A DNA stretch of 64,000 bases from Deltaproteobacteria bacterium (GTDB lineage: Bacteria; Desulfobacterota; GWC2-55-46; UBA9637): contig JAUYHF010000055.1 of NCBI GenBank assembly GCA_030690165.1, positions 67,493 through 131,492 of the forward strand, written 5' to 3'. Made by a program: the position numbers and the translations under genes. Positions 1 through 7,661 of the stretch are shown piece after piece (positions within the stretch are counted from its first letter, which is position 1; every line of letters begins with the position of its first letter). Under the pieces are notes generated by a model, which was not told the DNA's origin, ran no database searches, and saw nothing but the letters and a program-made list of their open reading frames with translations.

Positions 1-552
1 TGATATTACTGCCGCTCCGTCAGCGCCTGCCGCCATAACATCTTTTAGATTGTCTTTCTTTATCCCGCCTATTGCAAAAACAGGGATATTTATTTCCTTC
101 CTCACCCTTTTTATTACTTCAACTCCCAATGGCTCTCCGTAATCTGCCTTTGACGACGTATAGAATATCGGGCCAAGGGTTATAAAATCAGCGCCTTCGT
201 CCTCCGCCTTTTTTGCCTCATTAAGAGAATGGGTTGAAACGCCAATAGCCGCTTTCGGAAATATCCTTTTTGAATCTCTTGCTGAAAAACCATTCTGCCC
301 GAGATGTACGCCATCTGCATTAACCGCCATAGCAATATCAACCCTATCGTTTATAAAAAGCCTTGCGCCATACTGCCATGTCAGACTTCTAATACCCTGC
401 GCCAATTCAAATAATTCCTTTGCGCTTAATCCCTTTTCCCGCAACTGCACGGCCTTTATACCACCCTTTAATGCCTCTTCTACAACTGTTGTCAGCGGCT
501 TCCCGCATGTCCGGTGTCTGTCGGTTATGAGATAAAGATTAAAATCAATCAT
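1..552 (-). CDS. thiE: Thiamine-phosphate synthase ThiE, 3' end cut by the window edge
   Basis: ThiE joins the pyrimidine and thiazole halves of thiamine into thiamine phosphate in the cytoplasm. The frame is open from an ATG at 552 to base 1, so 184 codons are visible and the C-terminus is missing. Family motifs seen in order are LYLITDR at the N-terminus, QLREKG, FINDRVDIA, DGVHLGQ and GPIFYTSSK (phosphate loop). The start lies 4 nt past the lgt stop and is preceded by a GGAAG-like ribosome site inside the end of lgt, so the gene is probably cotranscribed with lgt and thiG downstream of the TPP riboswitch near 4.1 kb. Identification is firm; only the length is unknown. Confidence 0.93.
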   Translation of the reverse strand, partial: MIDFNLYLITDRHRTCGKPLTTVVEEALKGGIKAVQLREKGLSAKELFELAQGIRSLTWQYGARLFINDRVDIAMAVNADGVHLGQNGFSARDSKRIFPKAAIGVSTHSLNEAKKAEDEGADFITLGPIFYTSSKADYGEPLGVEVIKRVRKEINIPVFAIGGIKKDNLKDVMAAGADGAAVIS

Positions 553-556
553 ACTA

Positions 557-1324
557 TTATTTCTTCCAGAGTCTCCCTTTCAGTATAGCAATAAGCGCCG
601 CAACGGCCAGCGTCAGGCTCACTGCCTGCGCTGCCCTGATCTGCCCGAGCATAAGGCTGTCTGCCCTGAAACTTTCCACGACAAAGCGTCCCAGCGAATA
701 GAGCATGAGATATGCCACAAAGATAAAACTATTTTTATATTCCCTTTTTCTCAAACCAAACCAGAGGATTAAAAATATGGAAATGTTTATTGTCATCTCA
801 TACAGCATTGTCGGATGCAAAGGTATGTTTGGAAATTCTCTGCCTGCAATGCTTTCCGGCGGGAATACTATGCCCCAGGGCATAGTGGTCGGTCTTCCAT
901 GCGCGTCGCCGTTCATAAAGTTTCCGAATCTGCCGAATGCCTGGCCAAGTATCATGGCAGGCGCAACTGAGTCCGCCATCCTCCAGAATGATATGCCTCT
1001 TCGTTTCAGATATAGATATGCAATAAGGATTCCGCCTATAAGACCGCCGTGTATCGCAAGGCCTCCGTGCCACACAGCAGGGACCTCCCTTAAATTTGCA
1101 GAATAATAATCCCAGTTAAACGCAACATAATAAATCCTTGCGCCAATGATCCCGCCAAGCGCTGACCAGAGGACGAAGTTCATCACATCATCTTCTGTCA
1201 ATTTAATGCCTTTACGTCTGACCTCTCTTTTTATAAGAAAGCTGCCGGCCAGAATTGCAATTACATACATGAGGCCATAAAATCGTATCTGGATTGGGCC
1301 AAATTCAAATAATATAGGATGCAT
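557..1324 (-). CDS. lgt: Prolipoprotein diacylglyceryl transferase Lgt
   Basis: Inner-membrane enzyme that moves diacylglycerol from phosphatidylglycerol to the lipobox cysteine of prolipoproteins, the first step of lipoprotein maturation. At 255 residues it has the usual family length, about seven hydrophobic segments, the HGGLAIHGG motif in the first half and the Lgt signature GRFGNFMNGD with its essential arginine near residue 137. It sits between thiG and thiE, with 4 nt to thiE, so it shares the thiamine transcript although it has no thiamine role. The lipoprotein encoded at 34.2-34.85 kb would be one of its substrates. Confidence 0.96.
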   Translation of the reverse strand: MHPILFEFGPIQIRFYGLMYVIAILAGSFLIKREVRRKGIKLTEDDVMNFVLWSALGGIIGARIYYVAFNWDYYSANLREVPAVWHGGLAIHGGLIGGILIAYLYLKRRGISFWRMADSVAPAMILGQAFGRFGNFMNGDAHGRPTTMPWGIVFPPESIAGREFPNIPLHPTMLYEMTINISIFLILWFGLRKREYKNSFIFVAYLMLYSLGRFVVESFRADSLMLGQIRAAQAVSLTLAVAALIAILKGRLWKK

Positions 1325-1339
1325 AAGTCGCTTCGCTCC

Positions 1340-1436
1340 ATTGAAGATTGAAAAATGTAAAGTGTAAAATTAAGGCGAACTTTAAAAATTTTAAAATTTG
1401 CAATTTACATTTTGCAATTTGTATTTTGCAATTTTA
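1340..1436. repeat. Low-complexity A+T-rich spacer between lgt and thiG
   Basis: The spacer consists of imperfect copies of a TTGCAATTTTA/TTTGCAATTTA-like unit on one side and related complementary runs (TTGAAGATTGAAAAATG) on the other. It resembles the spacers at 2205-2254 and 62350-62430. I see no gene or promoter in it. It belongs to the structural class of short tandem units followed by their complement that recurs across this window. Confidence 0.6.
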
Positions 1437-2204
1437 TTAAATCATTCCTTCTATTGGACTACTCGCCGTTGCATAGAGTTTTTTTGGTATCCTTCCTGCC
1501 TCGTATGCAAGCCTCCCTGCCTCAACAGCAAGTTTCATGGCCCTTGCCATTTTTACAGGGTCTTTTGCGCCTGCAATACCGGTATTCATTAAAAGACCGT
1601 GACAGCCAAGCTCCATTGCAATTGCAGCATCCGATGCTGTGCCGACACCAGCATCCACAATAACTGGCACTTTAACTGTTTCAAGTATAATCCTGATATT
1701 ATAGGGATTGCGAATACCGAGACCTGAGCCGATGGGCGCAGCAAGGGGCATTACAGCGACACAGCCAATATCTTCCAGCTTCCGTGCCATAATTGGGTCA
1801 TCATTGGTATATGGCAAAACAACAAAGCCTTCTTTTACCAGAACCCTTGCGGCCTCAAGCAATGCCTCATTATCAGGGAAAAGCGTCCTTTCGTCTCCTA
1901 TTACTTCAAGCTTTACAAAATCAGTCCCCAGCGCCTCTCTTCCAAGCCTTGCAGTCCTTATGGCATCCTGCGCTGTATAGCAGGCAGCAGTATTGGGAAG
2001 CAAAGTATATTTTTTAAAATCAATGTAATCCAACAGAGATTCTTTACTTCTGTCAAGGTTCACCCTTCTGACAGCAACAGTTACCACTTGAGCGCCCGAT
2101 TCCTCCAGCGCCTTTACCATTATCTCATTAGACGGGTATTTCCCTGTCCCAACCATGAGCCTTGATTTAAACTCCCTATTTCCAATCTTTAGTATACCTG
2201 CCAT
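1437..2204 (-). CDS. thiG: Thiazole synthase ThiG
   Basis: ThiG builds the thiazole phosphate moiety of thiamine from deoxyxylulose phosphate, dehydroglycine and ThiS-thiocarboxylate. I chose the ATG at 2204 (protein starts [12 protein letters not shown]) because GGAG lies 6 nt upstream; an ATG 24 nt further up is also in frame. The Schiff-base lysine lies in the motif FVKLEVIGD, and the phosphate-binding glycines in [11 protein letters not shown] and [11 protein letters not shown] are present. At about 255 residues it is family length. It lies directly downstream of thiS, its sulfur donor, in the riboswitch-led cluster. Confidence 0.96.
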   Translation of the reverse strand: MAGILKIGNREFKSRLMVGTGKYPSNEIMVKALEESGAQVVTVAVRRVNLDRSKESLLDYIDFKKYTLLPNTAACYTAQDAIRTARLGREALGTDFVKLEVIGDERTLFPDNEALLEAARVLVKEGFVVLPYTNDDPIMARKLEDIGCVAVMPLAAPIGSGLGIRNPYNIRIILETVKVPVIVDAGVGTASDAAIAMELGCHGLLMNTGIAGAKDPVKMARAMKLAVEAGRLAYEAGRIPKKLYATASSPIEGMI

Positions 2205-2254
2205 TTTTTCTCCATTTAAAATTTTCACTTTTCAATTTTCACTTTGCAATTTAC

Positions 2255-2545
2255 TTACCCTCCCCCCACCATCCTTACAATCTCAATCTTATCCCCGTTC
2301 TTTAAAACAGTTTCACCATATTTGCCTTTTGGCGCTATCTCCAAATTTAATTCCACTGCTATCCCTTGCGGCTTTACATTAAGCTCGTTTAAAAGTTTAA
2401 AGATGGTTACCCCTTCTTCAAAATTTTTCTCTTCTCCATTCACAATAATTTGTACCCGTCTTACAGTTTCTGGCTCCTGACTCCCCTGCTTACTACTTGC
2501 AGGGGCAGGCCTGACGCCTGACTGCTGACTTTTATAAATAGACAT
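2255..2545 (-). CDS. thiS: Sulfur-carrier protein ThiS with a repeat-derived N-terminal extension
   Basis: ThiS carries the thiocarboxylate sulfur for thiazole synthesis on its C-terminal glycine. The last ~66 residues are a normal ThiS beta-grasp domain (IIVNGEEKNFEEG to IVRMVGGG) ending in glycines as required for adenylation. The first ~30 residues are not ThiS-like and are encoded by a palindromic G+C-rich repeat (2472-2512; CCCCTGC and GCAGGGG arms). The ATG at 2545 has GGAGAAG just upstream and overlaps the 3' end of the upstream radical SAM gene by 14 nt. No internal ATG or GTG would give a clean ThiS N-terminus, so the extension is probably translated. Confidence 0.88.
   Translation of the reverse strand: MSIYKSQQSGVRPAPASSKQGSQEPETVRRVQIIVNGEEKNFEEGVTIFKLLNELNVKPQGIAVELNLEIAPKGKYGETVLKNGDKIEIVRMVGGG
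2472..2512. repeat. Palindromic repeat inside thiS
   Basis: A hairpin-forming element with arms CCCCTGC and GCAGGGG around a ten-base loop, followed on the plus strand by GGCAGGC and preceded by CTCCTGAC. The flanks CTCCTGAC...GGGGCAGGC recur at 58357-58392 with a different loop, so this looks like a diverged relative of the palindrome family found three times in the gas-vesicle operon. It is translated in frame as the N-terminal extension of ThiS. Confidence 0.6.
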
Positions 2546-3902
2546 CTCTTCTCCCATTTTTAATCTCGTCCAATTTCCTCAAAACCTCTTTTTTCAGGGC
2601 AGGCTCTTTTATTTGCTCAAGCCCTCTTTCTATTGCAGCCGTGCCAATCTCCTTAGCGCCGTTTTGAGCGCAGTCCATAATATATTCCTGCAGCGTCAGG
2701 ATTGCATTTGCCTGGCAGAATTTTTCCATATTCCCTGAGAGGGCCTTTTTTGTAAAATCCGCCCCTGTTCTCCCAACACGATAACAGGTTGTGCAAAGGC
2801 TGGGCAAAAGCCCATTTCTTGCAATGGACGCTATCATCTCTTCCATACTTCTATGGTCGCTTGTAGAAAATTGCTCGCCCGCTTTACTCCGAATTGTATT
2901 CAAAGCATACCCACCCGGTTCTGTCCTTGAACCTGCGCTTATCTGTGATGCGCCAATACTCATAACCTCGTCCCTCAACCCAGCGCCTTCTCTTGTAGAA
3001 ACAACAATCCCTGCGCTTGGCAGAGTTAATCTATAAACTGCAACTATCTTTTTAAATTCTATGTCTGAAACAGGATATGACGCGGTTGTTATCGGTGAGC
3101 CATCTGCTGGCCGCAGCCTCGGCGCCGATATTGTATGGGCATAGCTGCCGAATCTTTCATAGAGATACTGTGAATGGGCTATCGTTGCAAGCGCATCGTA
3201 TTTATAATCATAAAGCCCTAAAAGGCTTCCGATCCCGACATCTTCAAAACCAGCCTCCATTGCCCTGTCAATAGCATTTAATCTGTAATCATAATCTCTT
3301 TTTTTGCCGGATGGATGCATGACCTCATATGTAGGTCTGTGATAAGTCTCCTGAAATACCTGATAAACACCCACACCGGCAGCCTTAAGCCTCCTTAACT
3401 CACTAACCTCCATAGGCGGCGCATTTACATGGACAATCCGTATGCCAGTATTTTTATAGATCGCATCAACTGCCTCGATAATATATCCAATGCCTGAAAT
3501 CTTAGTATCCTCGCCGCATACAAGAAGCGCCCTTTTAAAGCCCTTTGCCGCAAGGGCATTAGCCTCCTGTATTACTTCATCTATTGTCAGGGCCTTTCTT
3601 ACAGCGTCTTTATTGTCTTTCCTGAAACCGCAGTATAGACAATTATTGACGCAGTAATTGGAAAGATAAAGCGGGGCAAAAATAACTATCCTCCTGCCAA
3701 AGATCTTTTCCTTTATCTCACCTGCTTTTTTAAATATCTTCTCCATGACATCCGGGCTTTCTACAGATAAAAGCGCTGCCGCATCTTCAAGGCTTAAGCC
3801 ATTCAAAGAAGATGCCTTTGCAAGTATGCTGTCAATCGTAGAAATATTCGGCTCTCCAATATCCGACAAAATATCTTCTATTCTTTTGGCATCTATAATC
3901 AT
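2532..3902 (-). CDS. ThiH/HydG-family radical SAM tyrosine lyase in the thiamine cluster
   Basis: Radical SAM enzyme with the CxxxCxxC cluster motif (CVNNCLYC) near residue 92. ThiH and HydG both cleave tyrosine to p-cresol and dehydroglycine; ThiH feeds the dehydroglycine to ThiG, HydG turns it into CO and cyanide. Position between the TPP riboswitch and thiS argues for the ThiH role. However, the C-terminus carries CTTC followed by 22 residues and another Cys (CX2CX22C), the auxiliary-cluster signature of HydG. The ATG at 3902 is chosen because AAGGGA lies just upstream and because all longer starts would fall in the leader beside the intrinsic terminator at 3960-3997. About 456 residues. 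Confidence 0.85.
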   Translation of the reverse strand: MIIDAKRIEDILSDIGEPNISTIDSILAKASSLNGLSLEDAAALLSVESPDVMEKIFKKAGEIKEKIFGRRIVIFAPLYLSNYCVNNCLYCGFRKDNKDAVRKALTIDEVIQEANALAAKGFKRALLVCGEDTKISGIGYIIEAVDAIYKNTGIRIVHVNAPPMEVSELRRLKAAGVGVYQVFQETYHRPTYEVMHPSGKKRDYDYRLNAIDRAMEAGFEDVGIGSLLGLYDYKYDALATIAHSQYLYERFGSYAHTISAPRLRPADGSPITTASYPVSDIEFKKIVAVYRLTLPSAGIVVSTREGAGLRDEVMSIGASQISAGSRTEPGGYALNTIRSKAGEQFSTSDHRSMEEMIASIARNGLLPSLCTTCYRVGRTGADFTKKALSGNMEKFCQANAILTLQEYIMDCAQNGAKEIGTAAIERGLEQIKEPALKKEVLRKLDEIKNGRRDVYL

Positions 3903-3959
3903 ATTGTCCCTTGCAAACCCCGTTAGAAAGCTAATCCCCATCCTTTCTAACAGGGCAAA

Positions 3960-3997
3960 TAAAAAAGCCGTCTTTAAGAAGAAGGAAGACGGCTTTG
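3960..3997 (-). terminator. Intrinsic terminator of the TPP riboswitch
   Basis: On the minus strand an 11-bp stem (AAAGCCGTCTT pairing with AAGACGGCTTT, 3986-3996 and 3964-3974) is followed by a run of T. It lies between the TPP aptamer and the first start codon, so it is the likely expression platform: ligand-bound aptamer should favour this hairpin and stop transcription of the thi genes. Confidence 0.85.
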
Positions 3998-4060
3998 CTT
4001 GTCCAGCTATCACTTTTTGTTTTTACTGATAAACTGCCCGCTGATAGCTGTTTTTATGCC

Positions 4061-4160
4061 GCTTTCCTACGCTGGTATTATCCAGATCAGGTCGTCAGGG
4101 TCTCCCGATAACCATCAGGACTCTCAGCCCCCGATTGACTCTATCAGGGGCTCCCCTAGC
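4061..4160 (-). ncRNA. TPP (THI-box) riboswitch aptamer
   Basis: Read on the minus strand, the element contains the diagnostic GGGGCTGAGAG segment, then GACCCTGACGACCTGATC and TGGATAATACCAGCGTAGG ending in AAAGC, with a closing GGGGAGCCCC region. These are the conserved parts of the THI box. It precedes the radical SAM-thiS-thiG-lgt-thiE genes on the same strand and is followed by an intrinsic terminator at 3960-3997, so repression is most likely by premature termination when TPP is bound. Confidence 0.95.
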
Positions 4161-4170
4161 ATTAAGATAG

Positions 4171-4199
4171 AATTTATCAGGGCTTTTATCAGAAGTCAA
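4171..4199 (-). promoter_or_regulatory. Candidate sigma70-type promoter of the thi operon
   Basis: On the minus strand TTGACT (4194-4199) is followed after 17 nt by TAAATT (4171-4176), placing the transcription start a few bases before the TPP aptamer. The -10 box is not ideal, and another TTGACA lies slightly upstream, so the assignment is tentative. Confidence 0.5.
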
Positions 4200-4324
4200 G
4201 CTGATAAAATCGTCGTGTCAACCCCGTTAGAAGGTTTATTCCAAAGGGTTAAGGCTTGGGACTTAAGCGATAACAACACTGATATGGCCTTCTGACTGGG
4301 TCAAAATCTTGATTGATAATAGTA

Positions 4325-4401
4325 TGGTCGGGGCGGCGGGATTCGAACCCACGACCACTTGCACCCCAAGCAAGTGCGCTTCCAGGCTGCGCTACGCCCC
4401 G
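4325..4401 (-). tRNA. tRNA-Pro (GGG)
   Basis: A complete 77-nt cloverleaf with encoded CCA. The acceptor stem is CGGGGCG/CGCCCCG, the anticodon stem-loop is CTTGC-TTGGGGT-GCAAG giving anticodon GGG, and the T loop is GGTTCGAATCC. It starts 12 nt after the stop of the merR-type gene on the same strand and may be processed from the end of the pheST-ihfA-merR transcript. Confidence 0.97.
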
Positions 4402-4413
4402 ATTGAGCTAAAT

Positions 4414-4770
4414 TCAGGAAAGGCTCTTTTTTATAGAGTACAACTCTTCTTTTATAGATTTCAAGGCTTTTACATGCCTCTGGTCGGGGAATTTAATATC
4501 AAGCTGTAGATTATTCCTTGCCTTAAGCCATTCCCTTACTCTGGCCTTTGCCCCGTTAAGCGTATATTTTTCGTCATACAAAAGTCTTTTTATCTCTAAT
4601 ATAAGCTCAACATCCCTTTTCCTGTAAACCCTCTGATTTGACTTAGATTTCTGAGGGTTTATTATCTTGAACTCTGTTTCCCAATATCTCAGGACATAAG
4701 GCTTCACCCGTGTTATCTTGCTAACTTCACCTATCTTAAAGTAGAGCTTATCAGGGATATTAACCTTCAT
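4414..4770 (-). CDS. MerR-family DNA-binding regulator
   Basis: A 118-residue protein beginning with a MerR winged-helix domain (YFKIGEVSKITRVKPYVLRY then WETEF, with RVYRKRDVELI as the wing and second helix). The rest is a short basic and helical tail without an evident effector domain or metal-binding cysteines. A MerR-type gene directly after ihfA is a conserved arrangement in many proteobacterial and deltaproteobacterial genomes, where its target is not well defined. It lies 45 nt after ihfA and just before tRNA-Pro. I do not assign a regulon. Confidence 0.85.
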   Translation of the reverse strand: MKVNIPDKLYFKIGEVSKITRVKPYVLRYWETEFKIINPQKSKSNQRVYRKRDVELILEIKRLLYDEKYTLNGAKARVREWLKARNNLQLDIKFPDQRHVKALKSIKEELYSIKKSLS

Positions 4771-4815
4771 TTACTCTTAGTGGGCAACAAATAGTTTTGA
4801 GTTGCCGCATACCGC

Positions 4816-5097
4816 TTACTTATTAATATTGACCGAATCCTTTAGTATCTGACTTGGTTTAAATGTCAAAACCCTTCTGGCTGTTATGGTCATATCTTTA
4901 CCTGTCTGGGGGTTTCTCCCCCTCCTTGCCCTTTTCTGTCTTACCATAAAATTTCCAAAACCTGATATTTTTACATTCTCCTCTTTTTCAAGAGACTCCT
5001 TTATTTTCTCAAATATCAGTTCCACCACCTCTGTTACATCTTTTTTTGAAAAACCTACCTTTTCAAAGATATTTTCTACAATATCTGCCTTGGTCAT
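4816..5097 (-). CDS. ihfA: Integration host factor alpha / HU-family DNA-bending protein
   Basis: Small DNA-bending nucleoid protein. The protein starts MTKADIVENIFEKVGFSKK and contains the family signature GFGNFMVRQKRARRGRNPQTG with the tip proline that intercalates into DNA. Placement right after pheT is typical of ihfA. The ATG at 5097 is preferred over one six codons upstream because AAGGGGG stands just before it. About 93 residues, the normal length. It would partner an IhfB encoded elsewhere. Confidence 0.93.
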   Translation of the reverse strand: MTKADIVENIFEKVGFSKKDVTEVVELIFEKIKESLEKEENVKISGFGNFMVRQKRARRGRNPQTGKDMTITARRVLTFKPSQILKDSVNINK

Positions 5098-5164
5098 TTT
5101 ATACCCCCTTGTCACCTTGCTCTATTGTAAAATGTAAATTGTAAATATGAAATTGCCGTAAGGC

Positions 5165-7585
5165 TCACTCTCCTCTAATCTCTACCCCGAATCTTGTCTT
5201 TAAACTTTCTAATACAGTTGAATGAACATTAGTAACTTCATCATCGGTCAACGTCCTATCAGGAGAACGATACATAAAGCGAAGGGCCATGCTGTATTTG
5301 CCATCTGGAATATTTTCACCGTAGTATACATCAAATACATTAACTTCCTCAAGAAGTTTGATGCCCAATCCATTAATAGCATTATAAATTCTCTGGAACG
5401 GGATTTCCTTCTCTATTATCATTGCCACATCCCTGACTATCATTGGATATTTGGGTATGGGGCTGTATCTTTTGGGACCGCTTACCGCTGCAGCAATAAT
5501 CTGCATATCCAGTTCAAATATATGTGCAGACTGTCTTATGTCCAGCCTCTGTATAATATCCGGATGAATCTCGCCAACTATTCCAATCTGTTTATCATCA
5601 GCCTCTATAACAGCAGCCTTGCCGAGGTGTAAAAATGGGATATCTGCTTTGGAAGCAAAAATATATCTCTCAACACCAAGCCCTGTCAAAATCTGCTCCA
5701 CCGCCCCTTTGATATCATAAAAGTCTGCGCTGTCTTTTCCTGTGTTCCATGCCTCTTTGCACCTAAGGCCGCTTATCAGGCCGCTTATCATATTCCTCTC
5801 TTCAGTTTCTTTTTCTTTGGGGATAAATATCCTGCCGATCTCAAAAACCCTTATGTCATGATTATTATGATTTAGATTATACTGCAGGGTTTGCAAAAGG
5901 CCAGGGATAAGACTCTGCCTCATTATTGACTGCTCTTCTGTCAATGGATTCAGAAGTTTCAAACCATTTTTTATATCAGATATGTTAATATCAAAAAACC
6001 TTGGTGATATAAAGCTGTAATTAACAGCCTCAAGAAAACCATTGTTGGTTAAAATATCCCTCGCCTTCTCTCTTACCAAATCATCCCCTTTTGTTTTTGT
6101 GGTTAACAATCTGGCCGTAGGAATGGTAGCGGGTATTTTTTCGTAACCGTACAGCCTTGCAATCTCTTCTATTATGTCTATCTCTTTAATCAGATCAACC
6201 CTGAATGAAGGCGGCGCAACATCCCACATCGCGTCTTCTTTGTTTTTTAATTTTACCAGCTTAAAACCAATGCCGAGGTTGTTGAAACAATCCTCGACCT
6301 CTTTTTTATGTATGCTGATCCCAAGAATTTTATTAATCCTTGAAAGCCCGGCCTTAATAGATAGAGGCTTATGCTGCCGCGGGTATTTATCAACAGATCC
6401 CATTGCCATATTACCGCCTGCAAGCTCAACTATCATTTGAGCAGCCCTGTCCAATGGCTTTGTTACACCCTCAATATCAACGCCGCGTTCAAATCTGTAA
6501 GATGACTCAGTGAAAATACCTAATGCTTTAGATGTCCTCCTGACACAAGAAGGGTCAAACCAAGCGCTTTCAAGGAGGATATTTTTTGTTGCATCATTTA
6601 TCTCTGTTTCCTTACCCCCCATTATGCCTGCCAGGGCAATAGGCCTTTCCTTATCTGCAATAACGAGCATTTCCTGTGTAAGTGTCCTCTTAAAACCGTC
6701 AATGGTCTGTATTTTTTCATTTTTATCAGCCCTTCTTATGATAATTTGTTTATCAGAGACAAGGTCGTAATCAAATGCATGCAGCGGCTGGCCATATTCA
6801 ATCATCACATAATTTGTTATATCCACCACATTATTTATTGACCTGAAACCGGCCGATTCCAATCTGCGCTTTAGCCAATCAGGTGAAGGCGCTGCCTTGA
6901 TATTTTCAAGAACCATCGCGGCATACCGTCTGCACAGAGACGGCTCTTTAATGGAAACAGTTATATGTTTTGAGTTTTGAGTTTTAAGTTTTAAGTTCTG
7001 GATTTTGAGTTTTGAGTTTTGAGTTTTGAGTGTAGTTTTTGTTATGGCAGCTACTTCCCGCGCTATTCCCATGATGGATAAACAATCCGGCCTGTTGGGC
7101 GTAACATTCACATTCAATATGCTGTCGTTCAGACCCATTGCCTCTGTAAAATCTTTGCCAATTGGGAAATCCTGCGGTAGAATCATGATGCCTTCTGACA
7201 CATCCTTTAAGCCGAGCTCAGCCTCGGAACACATCATCCCTTCAGATTCAACGCCGCGTATCTTTGTCTTTTCTATTTTTATGCCTTTTGGAAGACTTGC
7301 TCCAGGGAGCGCCAGCGCCACCTTATCGCCAGCTTTCATATTCTTGGCGCCGCAAACAATAGAATGAATCCCCTTATCGGTCTTCACTTTGCAAAAGGAA
7401 AGCCTGTCTGCATTGGGATGCTTTTCTACGGAGAGTATCTGCGCTGTCACAACACCGCTAATCCCTTTCTCCAATGCCTCAATACCCTCTACCTCCAGAC
7501 CTGCCATGGTGAGCCGTTTTGCAAGCTCGTCAGGTGGGGGGAGTTTTTTTACATATTCTTTAAGCCAGTTATAACTAACCTTCAT
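5165..7585 (-). CDS. pheT: Phenylalanyl-tRNA synthetase beta subunit PheT
   Basis: Beta subunit of the (alpha-beta)2 enzyme that charges tRNA-Phe. It begins MKVSYNWLKEYV, followed by the EMAP-like tRNA-binding domain (residues ~40-150), the B3/B4 editing region, B5 and the C-terminal anticodon-binding FDX-ACB domain (YPMIVRDVAMII). At 806 residues it is slightly long for the family. The excess includes a lysine/glutamine-rich stretch at about residues 185-210 (KTQNSKLKIQNLKLK) encoded by a low-complexity tandem tract at 6962-7032. The gene is separated from pheS by a PilB-like ATPase gene. Confidence 0.97.
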   Translation of the reverse strand: MKVSYNWLKEYVKKLPPPDELAKRLTMAGLEVEGIEALEKGISGVVTAQILSVEKHPNADRLSFCKVKTDKGIHSIVCGAKNMKAGDKVALALPGASLPKGIKIEKTKIRGVESEGMMCSEAELGLKDVSEGIMILPQDFPIGKDFTEAMGLNDSILNVNVTPNRPDCLSIMGIAREVAAITKTTLKTQNSKLKIQNLKLKTQNSKHITVSIKEPSLCRRYAAMVLENIKAAPSPDWLKRRLESAGFRSINNVVDITNYVMIEYGQPLHAFDYDLVSDKQIIIRRADKNEKIQTIDGFKRTLTQEMLVIADKERPIALAGIMGGKETEINDATKNILLESAWFDPSCVRRTSKALGIFTESSYRFERGVDIEGVTKPLDRAAQMIVELAGGNMAMGSVDKYPRQHKPLSIKAGLSRINKILGISIHKKEVEDCFNNLGIGFKLVKLKNKEDAMWDVAPPSFRVDLIKEIDIIEEIARLYGYEKIPATIPTARLLTTKTKGDDLVREKARDILTNNGFLEAVNYSFISPRFFDINISDIKNGLKLLNPLTEEQSIMRQSLIPGLLQTLQYNLNHNNHDIRVFEIGRIFIPKEKETEERNMISGLISGLRCKEAWNTGKDSADFYDIKGAVEQILTGLGVERYIFASKADIPFLHLGKAAVIEADDKQIGIVGEIHPDIIQRLDIRQSAHIFELDMQIIAAAVSGPKRYSPIPKYPMIVRDVAMIIEKEIPFQRIYNAINGLGIKLLEEVNVFDVYYGENIPDGKYSMALRFMYRSPDRTLTDDEVTNVHSTVLESLKTRFGVEIRGE
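6962..7032. repeat. Low-complexity tandem tract translated inside pheT
   Basis: About eight imperfect copies of a TTTTGAGT/TTTTAAGT unit (plus strand) in tandem. Such tracts normally sit in spacers of this genome, but here the tract stays in frame on the minus strand and encodes repeated KTQNSKLK/KIQNLKLK-like residues between the editing-region strands of PheT. It looks like an inserted or expanded spacer-type repeat tolerated in a surface loop. Confidence 0.75.
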
Positions 7586-7661
7586 TGAGCGCTAAACCTC
7601 TTTTAAATCAATCCGAAATAATCGGGCAACCTTATTATTATAATAATTTAAGATCAAAATA

